Assembly (NCBI GenBank): GCA_039105265.1
Contig: JAPFFF010000035.1
Span: 248,001-312,000 of the forward strand
Origin: Tritrichomonas musculus
Taxonomy: Eukaryota; Parabasalia; Tritrichomonadida; Tritrichomonadidae
Reading direction: 5' to 3'
Length of the DNA: 64,000 nt
Made by a program: the position numbers and the translations under genes. The first letter of the stretch is position 1; every line of letters begins with the position of its first letter. The notes under the pieces are model-generated. The model was not told where the DNA came from. It did no database searches and saw only the letters and a program-made list of their open reading frames with translations. Of the stretch, positions 21,217 through 29,974 are shown in pieces.

Positions 21217-23010
21217 ATGCGAAAAGCAGTCCTCACAAGTACAAAGCATCAATTATATGCACTTAGTGATGAAGAATTCTGGGTGATTTATGAACTCATC
21301 GATCACAAAGAGTCATATGAAAACCTCCAATACAAGATCCGTGAGAATATCCCAAGACTTATAAGCTTCTCGCCAGAGCAAATTAAAGAGATGTACCAAA
21401 GCAAAGAAAAGAAAATGTTTTTCATTCCCAATCCTGAAGAAGTATTGACATCTGAAGAAGGAATTCAAAAATTAATTGATTTTATAAACAGATGTCCACA
21501 GTACCTTCAGAAGAAACCATATCCATACGCCATTGATAGGAAAAGAAAAGAATGGTCTGATGCAGAGACCAATGCTCTTATTAGGATATATGAAGAGACT
21601 GAAAATGTGTCTTTTGCAACACTTGCTTTGTGTTTTCCAGGAAGAAATGGAAATCAAGTTTACAATCATTTTCGTAAACTCTTGGAAGCAGGAGTTATTA
21701 AAGAAAAGCCGCACCAAGATGTCAACATGCCTTTTGATATATACATGCATCGATACTTCTTGCAAGCTACAGAGGAAGTTATAGCACAAGAAATAACTGA
21801 TCTTTTTATGTCTGGTCAACAAATTACAGAGAAGATAGTAAGAGAAAAAGCTATGTTTCATTATTATCTTCCTCATGTCCTCGCCGAAAGAACTATATAT
21901 AGAGACTATAAAGATAAAGAAAAGGCCATATATATGGAAAATGGAAAAGAGTACACCGCAGATTTCATTAATGATGCTCAAAACTTGGCTGATTACTTGA
22001 AAAATTACATCCTTGACGAAAATGGAAATGTTAATATGTTGCTAGCGAGCAGTTACGTTAGAAGAACGAAATTACCAAAACCAAGATTCTCTAGCCAGTG
22101 GGTAAGGTCATTTATGAAAAGAAATAGATTATCATGGAGACGTGGACATTATGCTAGACGAGGAAATATCGATCCAGAATATGTTAAAAGATTCATGTTA
22201 AAACTAGCAAGAGCTATTACCAAATATGGCTACGATTATGTTTTTAATGTAGATGAAACATCCGTAAGAATCAGTAATAGTTCCACAAGAACAATAGCAC
22301 CTGTCGGAATTGAGCAAATATTAATAAATGCAGATGTCAAAGAAAAAGAATGTATTACGGCAATAGGAACATGTTCAAGGCAAAAAACTTACCCTTTTAT
22401 AATAGTTACAAAAGGAACCACAGAAAGAAGCTGCGCTAAATTTAAAATCAGAGAAGATACTGAAGTATGGTACTCTGGAACGAAGAAATCATGGGTCAAT
22501 GAAGACATAATGATACAATATCTTGATCACTTGTATCAACACTGGTCAAAAAAAGAACCTTGCGCTCTATTATTGGATTGTTTCAAAGCCCACTGCACCG
22601 CTGCCGTTCGAAAATTCGCAAAAGAACACTACATAGAACTTATATTTGTTCCAGCAAATGGTACAAGTGAGTATCAGCCTCTTGATAGAAGAATTTTCGG
22701 TATCTTGAAATCCAAATTGCGATCTTTAGCTGGCTCAAGAATCTTCGCAGGAAGTCAAAGATTTGAAATGATAGCTAAAGATCTGGTAAATTCATGGGCA
22801 GAAATATCACAAGAAAACTTGCAATCAGCATGGAATATTCCTAAACTTGATGAATTGGTTCAAAGAATTGATCGTGGAGAAGCCATTGATGAAGACAATT
22901 TGGACCTTGATCTTTTGGATTTTCTACAAATTGAAGAAGATGAAGAATTTGAAGAAGAAGAAGAAGAATGGGAATCTGATGTTGATGATCTTAATTATCG
23001 AGATTATTAA
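21217..23010 (+). CDS. pogo/Fot-like DDE transposase, 597 aa
   Basis: The start is the first ATG (MRKAV) after an initiator-like TCATTA. Residues about 109-156 form a Myb/SANT-like helical domain (EWSDAETNALI... FPGRNGNQVYNHFRKLL). Residues about 290-325 (FSSQWVRSFMKRNRLSWRR) resemble the second DNA-binding half of CENP-B/pogo transposases. The DDE_1 catalytic core shows FNVDETSV (Asp 346), LLLDCFKAH (Asp 454) and YQPLDRRIFG (Asp 490), that is a DD35D spacing. The C-terminus is strongly acidic (EEDEEFEEEEEEWESD). It should cut and paste the surrounding element at TA sites. The frame is intact and codon use resembles the host's. The third acidic residue as Asp is normal for pogo/Fot. Confidence 0.9.
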   Translation: MRKAVLTSTKHQLYALSDEEFWVIYELIDHKESYENLQYKIRENIPRLISFSPEQIKEMYQSKEKKMFFIPNPEEVLTSEEGIQKLIDFINRCPQYLQKKPYPYAIDRKRKEWSDAETNALIRIYEETENVSFATLALCFPGRNGNQVYNHFRKLLEAGVIKEKPHQDVNMPFDIYMHRYFLQATEEVIAQEITDLFMSGQQITEKIVREKAMFHYYLPHVLAERTIYRDYKDKEKAIYMENGKEYTADFINDAQNLADYLKNYILDENGNVNMLLASSYVRRTKLPKPRFSSQWVRSFMKRNRLSWRRGHYARRGNIDPEYVKRFMLKLARAITKYGYDYVFNVDETSVRISNSSTRTIAPVGIEQILINADVKEKECITAIGTCSRQKTYPFIIVTKGTTERSCAKFKIREDTEVWYSGTKKSWVNEDIMIQYLDHLYQHWSKKEPCALLLDCFKAHCTAAVRKFAKEHYIELIFVPANGTSEYQPLDRRIFGILKSKLRSLAGSRIFAGSQRFEMIAKDLVNSWAEISQENLQSAWNIPKLDELVQRIDRGEAIDEDNLDLDLLDFLQIEEDEEFEEEEEEWESDVDDLNYRDY

Positions 23011-23083
23011 CAAAATCAAATAAATAAATAAAAAAAAAAAAAATGAATTTTTTTATTTAAAAGTGTAGATATTTGAAATCGGG

Positions 23084-24892
23084 CTCGCGCTAGCGCTCGC
23101 CGTTCTCTAGCTCCTGGAAGTCAATCGTCATCTGGTGCGGAACCGGAATCTTCTGTAAACTTCGTGCCACTTGCTTCGTGTAATGAGGAGACTCGCAATT
23201 TGCAATCGCACTCGCGCTCGCCGTTCTCTAGCTCCTGGAAGTCAATCGTCATCTGGTGCGGAACCGGAATCTTCTGTAAACTTCGTGCCACTTGCTTCGT
23301 GTAATGAGGAGACTCGCAATTTGCAATCGCACTCGCGCTCGCCGTTCTCTAGCTCCTGGAAGTTAATCGTCATCTGGTGCGGAACCGGAATCTTCTGTAA
23401 ACTTCGTGCCACTTGCTTCGTGTAATGAGGAGACTCGCAATTTGCAATCGCACTCGCGCTCGCCGTTCTCTAGCTCCTGGAAGTCAATCGTCATCTGGTG
23501 CGGAACCGGAATCTTCTGTAAACTTCGTGCCACTTGCTTCGTGTAATGAGGAGACTCGCAATTTGCAATCGCACTCGCGCTCGCCGTTCTCTAGCTCCTG
23601 GAAGTTAATCGTCATCTGGTGCGGAACCGGAATCTTCTGTAAACTTCGTGCCACTTGCTTCGTGTAATGAGGAGACTCGCAATTTGCAATCGCACTCGCG
23701 CTCGCCGTTCTCTAGCTCCTGGAAGTTAATCGTCATCTGGTGCGGAACCGGAATCTTCTGTAAACTTCGTGCCACTTGCTTCGTGTAATGAGGAGACTCG
23801 CAATTTGCAATCGCACTCGCGCTCGCCGTTCTCTAGCTCCTGGAAGTCAATCGTCATCTGGTGCGGAACCGGAATCTTCTGTAAACTTCGTGCCACTTGC
23901 TTCGTGTAATGAGGAGACTCGCAATTTGCAATCGCACTCGCGCTCGCCGTTCTCTAGCTCCTGGAAGTTAATCGTCATCTGGTGCGGAACCGGAATCTTC
24001 TGTAAACTTCGTGCCACTTGCTTCGTGTAATGAGGAGACTCGCAATTTGCAATCGCACTCGCGCTCGCCGTTCTCTAGCTCCTGGAAGTCAATCGTCATC
24101 TGGTGCGGAACCGGAATCTTCTGTAAACTTCGTGCCACTTGCTTCGTGTAATGAGGAGACTCGCAATTTGCAATCGCACTCGCGCTCGCCGTTCTCTAGC
24201 TCCTGGAAGTCAATCGTCATCTGGTGCGGAACCGGAATCTTCTGTAAACTTCGTGCCACTTGCTTCGTGTAATGAGGAGACTCGCAATTTGCAATCGCAC
24301 TCGCGCTCGCCGTTCTCTAGCTCCTGGAAGTCAATCGTCATCTGGTGCGGAACCGGAATCTTCTGTAAACTTCGTGCCACTTGCTTCGTGTAATGAGGAG
24401 ACTCGCAATTTGCAATCGCACTCGCGCTCGCCGTTCTCTAGCTCCTGGAAGTCAATCGTCATCTGGTGCGGAACCGGAATCTTCTGTAAACTTCGTGCCA
24501 CTTGCTTCGTGTAATGAGGAGACTCGCAATTTGCAATCGCACTCGCGCTCGCCGTTCTCTAGCTCCTGGAAGTCAATCGTCATCTGGTGCGGAACCGGAA
24601 TCTTCTGTAAACTTCGTGCCACTTGCTTCGTGTAATGAGGAGACTCGCAATTTGCAATCGCACTCGCGCTCGCCGTTCTCTAGCTCCTGGAAGTCAATCG
24701 TCATCTGGTGCGGAACCGGAATCTTCTGTAAACTTCGTGCCACTTGCTTCGTGTAATGAGGAGACTCGCAATTTGCAATCGCACTCGCGCTCGCCGTTCT
24801 CTAGCTCCTGGAAGTCAATCGTCATCTGGTGCGGAACCGGAATCTTCTGTAAACTTCGTGCCACTTGCTTCGTGTAATGAGGAGACTCGTAA
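23084..24892 (+). repeat. right 121-bp satellite array, 15 copies
   Basis: Same unit as the left array but inverted. The landmark 'atctggtgcgg' runs from 23,130 to 24,824, exactly 14 periods. The first copy begins with a variant 'ctcgcgctagcgctcgcc'. It ends where 'ggagactcg' passes into AT-rich DNA with a 'tatata' run. Confidence 0.97.
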
Positions 24893-24976
24893 TTTAAAAT
24901 CGCTAAAATTATTAAACATATATATATATATATATATTAGGATCCATCTAAAAAAGTCAGATTATAAAAAGAAAAA

Positions 24977-25028
24977 CAAACCGGCCTTGTAGCCGCAAAG
25001 AAAAAAACGCGGCTACAAGGCCGGTTTG
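24977..25028. other. perfect 20-bp-stem hairpin
   Basis: The arm 24,977-24,996 (caaaccggccttgtagccgc) is the exact reverse complement of 25,009-25,028, with a 12-nt A-rich loop. It sits in the spacer between the two right-hand array blocks and recurs at 25,556. Confidence 0.95.
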
Positions 25029-25064
25029 CGAAAAAAAAGATAAAAATTAAAAAAAACAAAAAGT

Positions 25065-25490
25065 AATCTTCTGTAAACTTCGTGCCACTTGCTTCGTGTA
25101 ATGAGGAGACTCGCAATTTGCAATCGCGCTCGCGCTCGCCGTTCTCTAGCTCCTGGAAGTCAATCGTCATCTGGTGCGGAACCGGAATCTTCTGTAAACT
25201 TCGTGCCACTTGCTTCGTGTAATGAGGAGACTCGCAATTTGCAATCGCACTCGCGCTCGCCGTTCTCTAGCTCCTGGAAGTTAATCGTCATCTGGTGCGG
25301 AACCGGAATCTTCTGTAAACTTCGTGCCACTTGCTTCGTGTAATGAGGAGACTCGCAATTTGCAATCGCACTCGCGCTCGCCGTTCTCTAGCTCCTGGAA
25401 GTCAATCGTCATCTGGTGCGGAACCGGAATCTTCTGTAAACTTCGTGCCACTTGCTTCGTGTATTGAAGAAACTCGTCATTTGCAATCGC
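25065..25490 (+). repeat. right 121-bp array, outer block of about 3.5 copies
   Basis: It resumes the 121-bp unit after a 170-bp spacer. The last copy is diverged ('gtattgaagaaactcgtcat'), as expected for an array edge. Confidence 0.93.
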
Positions 25491-25555
25491 TAAAATTAAT
25501 AAACTTATAGATATATTGGGATCCATCTAAAAAATAAAGATTATAAAAAGGAAAA

Positions 25556-25607
25556 CAAACCGGCCTTGTAGCCGCAAAGAATAAAACGCGGCTACAAGTC
25601 CTGTTTG
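25556..25607. other. second hairpin copy, imperfect
   Basis: Same sequence and loop size as 24,977-25,028 but with two mismatches in the right arm. Its flanks ('ggatccatctaaaaaa', 'attataaaaag') are also shared, so the whole spacer was duplicated. Confidence 0.9.
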
Positions 25608-25620
25608 CGAAAAATAAGAC

Positions 25621-26251
25621 AAAAGATGTATATATATATATATAAAAGGTAAAAAATAGAATTACAAAAATATCATTAAACGTTGCTTAAATAATATCGG
25701 GATTTTGTGTTATCTGGTTTGTTGATCTTGCTTCTTGTTCTTTTTTTTTTTTTGCTTTGAATCATTTATCTGATACTGAGCTGAACTCTTCAAACTTAGA
25801 AATAATAAAAACAAAAAAATGAATATATAAAAAATCAATTTGCTTGTGTCAGTAGCTATAAAAGAACATTGGTTAACTAACTAACTAAATAAAAAAAAGC
25901 AATTATTGCTGATCAGACAATAATAGCAAATGATGTGATATGCAATCTTGTGTATAAAACGAATCCTGTTCTTTAAAAACCCCGCCGAAATGTGGCGGGA
26001 AAATTTAGAATAACAATACTCAGCAATAAGATAAATGTTTTAATAAGGTAGTGAAAAAGTTCGACTCAAAAAAACAAAATTGGCCTTTAAAGAATAAAAA
26101 AAAAAAAACTTTAGTTTTTTTGGCGGTATTTTGCTTTTGAATGATTTTTCCTTCTTTTTTTTACTAAAGATGGTAAACTAAATTCTTGATTCAATAAATA
26201 AAATTATTTTTGAAATAAGCATTCAAAAAAATAAAAAAAACGTTACTAAAG
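25621..26251. other. right subterminal region of the 10.3-kb transposon
   Basis: AT-rich with no gene. It contains a small GC-rich dyad 'cccgccgaaatgtggcggg' near 25,980-26,000 and several homopolymer runs. Confidence 0.5.
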
Positions 26252-26299
26252 TGTCAGAGTTCTCTTCTGCGATTTTAGACGGACGTTTATAAATATGGG
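26252..26299 (-). repeat. right terminal inverted repeat of the 10.3-kb transposon
   Basis: Inverted partner of 15,975-16,022, followed by TA. Confidence 0.92.
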
Positions 26300-26301
26300 T
26301 A

Positions 26302-27690
26302 TATAATTATTTCTGAAAAATATTTTTCTGTTAATATTTTTAGAATTCAATTAATTTCATTATTAAATTCTTTTATATTTGAAATACTTTAAAATAAATA
26401 TTAAAGTTGATTTAAATATAATTGAAATGTTTATCGATTATCGAAAAAATACTTAAAGCATTGAAAAAATAAACTATATTGAAAAGTTAAATAAAACCCC
26501 ATATATGTAAATTTTATTAATTAAATTACTATTAATATTTATTTTAAATAGTATTAATCTTTTAGAATTGAATTTATATATTATATTAATAGTTTCTCAA
26601 TTTAATCGAAAAGAAATGAAAAAGATATTTAAAAAAAAATGTATTTTTATTTTCGAAATTTGAATACTAAACAAATTTTATCGTTATTAAGAAATTTCAT
26701 CAAAATTGTTCAATTTGAGCAAAAAATTTCTCAATTAGGATTCTATTTTTCCATATCAAAATGGTATCACAGTATGCTACATTGATTGACAATCAAAATA
26801 TATAGGCTTTACTCAAGAAAATCCAAAAAATGCAATCATATTTCTTTTTCTGATTCATTTATTAAAATTCCTGATATAACGAATTATTAGCGACATATTA
26901 TCTAGTATGATCATACCTTTTCTAAATGTTAAAATTGCTTCTTTCTAGAAGATCCAACTACCTATATGAAAATAATTGAATTTTTTTCAATAGTACGATA
27001 TTCCAATATCATTTTCCAAATGAATATTTTATATTTATTTTCATAAATTATGTACATTAATTGGAAATCTTCGGGATTTTATATATTTTCAATATGGGTT
27101 CAATAAAATCAACAGATAAAAAAAGAGGTCTGAAATTTTCGATACAAAGTTCTCTTAATTTCATGTATGACAGTGATAGACCTACAAAACTACATTCACT
27201 TTTATATATAATTAATGCATATTTTGAATATAAACTTTTTATTAGTAAATACTTATTCATTACATGATCCAAATATCTGATTTTTTCACTTTTTTATGCA
27301 ATCATTTTCTAACCATTTTATTGGTATGATCAAAAAATCTCGATGATTTCACGTTCATTAAAACATAATACACAACTAAAAATTCATTAGAAAATCCTGT
27401 GGGATTTGTTTTTTTGGGATTGATATAAGAGGAGCTTTGAAAATATTGAATACCTATAGAAATAAATTCAATGTATATTCAATACTTTCTGTGCAAATTC
27501 AATTTTTTCAATTAAATTTAAATCCAACTTTATCCTTAAACTTCACAAATATAATAAATATAAATATCTTGGAAATATATAAATAAAATCCTAAAATATA
27601 CTTTTAAATATTTATTATTATTATATATATAAATTAATAATTGAGTAAAATATAAATTATCATACAAATGGGAGTGTATTTACCTTTACT
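26302..27690. other. AT-rich intergenic DNA
   Basis: No convincing gene, RNA or repeat was seen. Short open frames on both strands near 27,060-27,270 overlap each other and have random composition. Confidence 0.5.
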
Positions 27691-27699
27691 ATAACAAGA

Positions 27700-27961
27700 A
27701 ATTTGTATTAAATACAAAAATTTTGTAAACAATACAAATATTTTGTATTAAAAACAAAATTTTCGTAACACATACAAAATTTTCGTAACAGATACAAAAT
27801 TTCGTTATAGATAAAAAAATTTTGTTATAGATGATTTTTTTTGTTTTAGATAAAAAAATTTCGTCACATATACTATTTTTTTGTTACAAATACCAATTAT
27901 TGGTTATTAATAAATGATTTTTGTATCAATAACATATTTTTTGTTATTGATATAAAATTTT
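27700..27961 (+). repeat. degenerate short-period repeats plus dispersed repeat copy 2
   Basis: Loose tandem units of roughly 18-20 bp ('atacaaaattttcgtaaca' and variants) lead into 27,820-27,961, which is nearly identical to 13,773-13,916. The unit may be the source of the dispersed 144-bp sequence. Confidence 0.75.
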
Positions 27962-28386
27962 ATTATAGAAAATTAAAATGATGACATATTGGGCCCTTAC
28001 GCACTTTTTCGAAAATTTTCATTCAATTTTTTTCTGATCTCAGAAAAAAAATTCGAACTTTTCGAAAATTTTCATTCAATTTTGAAAGGCTTTTGAAAAT
28101 CATAAAATTTTAAAACTACAAATATAATAAAATCAAAATATTTAGTTAGTATATAAAAGTCATGATTTTAGACCTTCGGTCAAAAACCCTGACTTTTAAC
28201 AAAATCACCGAGCCCTTACAAATGCCGACTTACAATTTCATTTATCAAGCATAACACAAAATTTAATGGTAAAAATGACCTCCTAAACCAATAATTGCTC
28301 ACAAATTACATTTATACATTATAATTTATACTAATGCATAAAAGCGAATGCATAAATGCAAACCGAAAATAATTTTTAAAAAATTT

Positions 28387-28570
28387 TAATAACCGTCTGC
28401 AGATTCCGCAAATAACGAATTAATTTTAATAACCGTCCGCAGATTCCGCAAATAACGAATTAATTTTAATAACCGTCCGCAGATTCCGCAAATAACCGTT
28501 ATATATAAATTAGAATCTGCTAACCGCTGCGGAACATTGAAATTAATAATAACCGTCCGCATATTCCGCA
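28387..28570 (+). repeat. 40-bp tandem repeats inside the left Polinton TIR
   Basis: Three units with 'aataaccgtc(t/c)gcagattc' at a 40-bp spacing, then a diverged fourth. They are mirrored at 41,098-41,281. Such subterminal repeats could be terminal-protein or integrase binding sites; that is inference. Confidence 0.85.
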
Positions 28571-28762
28571 GATAACAAAAATTTTATAAAAATTTTTTCG
28601 AAAAAAATTTTATAAATAAACGTTCTCCAAAAAAATTTTATAAATAAACGTTCTCCAAAAAAATTTTATAAATATTTTTATATCACATTTCAATCAAAAA
28701 TTTTATGTGATTTATTTTTATTAATTTAATTTTTTATCACATATAAAATAGACATAAGAAAA

Positions 28763-29164
28763 ATGCCAATCCCACATTTCAATACAACCGAGTTTTTTAT
28801 TAATGAAAACGAACTTATCATAGACAATAATGAAAACGAACCTATCATATATGAAGGACCTCTAGGTCCCGCGACTACGTCGTTTTATGAAGCTTATACA
28901 GAATATAAACATATATTAGATGAATTGAATATTATTATAAATAATAAATGTGCTGAATGGAAATCTATGGTAATAAATCATTATAATAATGACGATATCA
29001 TGAGTATAATAATTGAAGATGCTCAACGATATCAAAATATATTATCAGCATTCTATGATATAATTAATAGTAATAATTCTATTGATACTAATGACAAAGA
29101 TGAATTATTAGAATATATAGCTGAATTAAATTTTGAATGTGAAGAATCTTTACAATATGATTAA
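28763..29164 (+). CDS. Polinton TIR-encoded acidic protein, left copy, 133 aa
   Basis: An ATG-started acidic helical protein (MPIPHFNTTEFF...) encoded wholly within the inverted repeat, so the element has two identical copies facing inward. No known domain is recognised. Two copies of 'ttataaataaacgttctcc' and a 'tatcacatttcaatcaaaa' block lie upstream; the latter recurs after the gene near 29,213. Confidence 0.75.
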   Translation: MPIPHFNTTEFFINENELIIDNNENEPIIYEGPLGPATTSFYEAYTEYKHILDELNIIINNKCAEWKSMVINHYNNDDIMSIIIEDAQRYQNILSAFYDIINSNNSIDTNDKDELLEYIAELNFECEESLQYD

Positions 29165-29247
29165 ATGATTATAATATTTTTAAAATTAAAAATATTTTAT
29201 AAATATTTTTTATATCACATTTCAATCAAAAAATTTTATGCATTATA

Positions 29248-29948
29248 AACTTAAAGTAAAAAGGCAGACCACTATTTTTTCCCTCAATTATTATGACATA
29301 AAATATTTCTTCTCATTTTTAAAATTTTATAAAATTCTATCTCAAAATCTTATTTACCAATCTTTTTTTTTTTTAACGAATTTTATCAATATCTCAGCAA
29401 AAACTTCAAGCAATCGCTAAATATGCATCAAAGATTTTTTTTACTCTTCAAACATTACAATTTGTTATATTATTTGATCTATTAAGATATAAAATTATTA
29501 ACCAATTTTCAATCAAAAACACCAAATTTCACGTAATACACTCAACAACAAGAAGCTGTCATTAAAAATTATCAGTTATGCGCCAAAACAAGTTTTTTTA
29601 CTCTTTTTTTTTTTTGATCATATCTCATTGAACAGCACGACATAGCGCAGTACGTATCAACGGTTTTTTTACAATAAGAAAATTATTTTTATATTAATTT
29701 TCATGAAAATAGAAAGCGATCCTAATGAAAAAAAGAGCAAAACATTTTTTTTAGTAAAACCCATTTTTATTCAATTTTAAATCATTAATCATTGAAAATT
29801 AATAAAATTCAATTGGGAAAAAACTCATACCATTTTTTGAATATAAAAGCGTATATACGATCAAGAATTTGAATATAAAAAATTTATAACGATCATATAA
29901 AGTATTCAAACTATATTCAATTAGTGGTCTGAGTTTTTACTTTCAGTT
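29248..29948. mobile_element. 701-bp MITE-like insertion within the Polinton
   Basis: Inverted repeats of about 28 bp with few mismatches (left starts 'aacttaaagtaaaaaggcag'; right is its approximate reverse complement ending at 29,948) are flanked by TA at 29,246-29,247 and 29,949-29,950. The interior is AT-rich and non-coding. It fits a TA-targeting non-autonomous DNA transposon inserted between the TIR gene and the polymerase region. Alternatively the repeats are Polinton regulatory sites. Confidence 0.45.
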
Positions 29949-29974
29949 TATTTTTTATAAAATATTTTTTTTAC

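Larger units (their letters stand above)
15975..26299 (+). mobile_element. 10.3-kb pogo-like DNA transposon with inverted satellite arms
   Basis: The ends are 48-bp inverted repeats with two mismatches (first 37 bp perfect, starting 'cccatatttataaacgtccg'). TA dinucleotides at 15,973-15,974 and 26,300-26,301 fit a Tc1/mariner/pogo-type TA target duplication. Inside lie a left array of 33 units of 121 bp, one transposase gene, and a right array of 15 plus about 3.5 units in the opposite orientation. The right side also carries two long hairpins. The arms are near 50% GC against very AT-rich flanks. The enzyme frame is intact and the termini match well, so the element looks whole and recent. 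Such long satellite arms are unusual for this superfamily. Confidence 0.88.
28144..29186 (+). repeat. left Polinton terminal inverted repeat
   Basis: Inverted match to 40,482-41,524 over about 1,043 bp. Corresponding landmarks stay in register (28,763 with 40,905), so no net length difference was seen over that span. It contains one small gene and a 40-bp repeat cluster. Confidence 0.93.

Noticed and set aside
21472-21981. 169-residue minus-strand frame inside the pogo-like transposase
   Set aside because: Antisense shadow of a gene with clear catalytic motifs; its Cys/Phe-rich composition is not protein-like.
16745-25526. Many overlapping 84-residue frames (MLRVMRRLAICNRTRARR...) in the 121-bp arrays
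   Set aside because: They are the same frame repeated by the satellite. The period is not a multiple of 3, each spans about two units, and they run on opposite strands in the two arms. No sign of real coding.
27057-27272. Overlapping frames on both strands of about 70 residues
   Set aside because: Both strands are open over the same short AT-rich DNA and neither has protein-like composition.
29238-29420. 60-residue frame at the left inverted repeat of the 701-bp insertion
   Set aside because: AT-driven composition and it overlaps the terminal repeat; no support as a gene.
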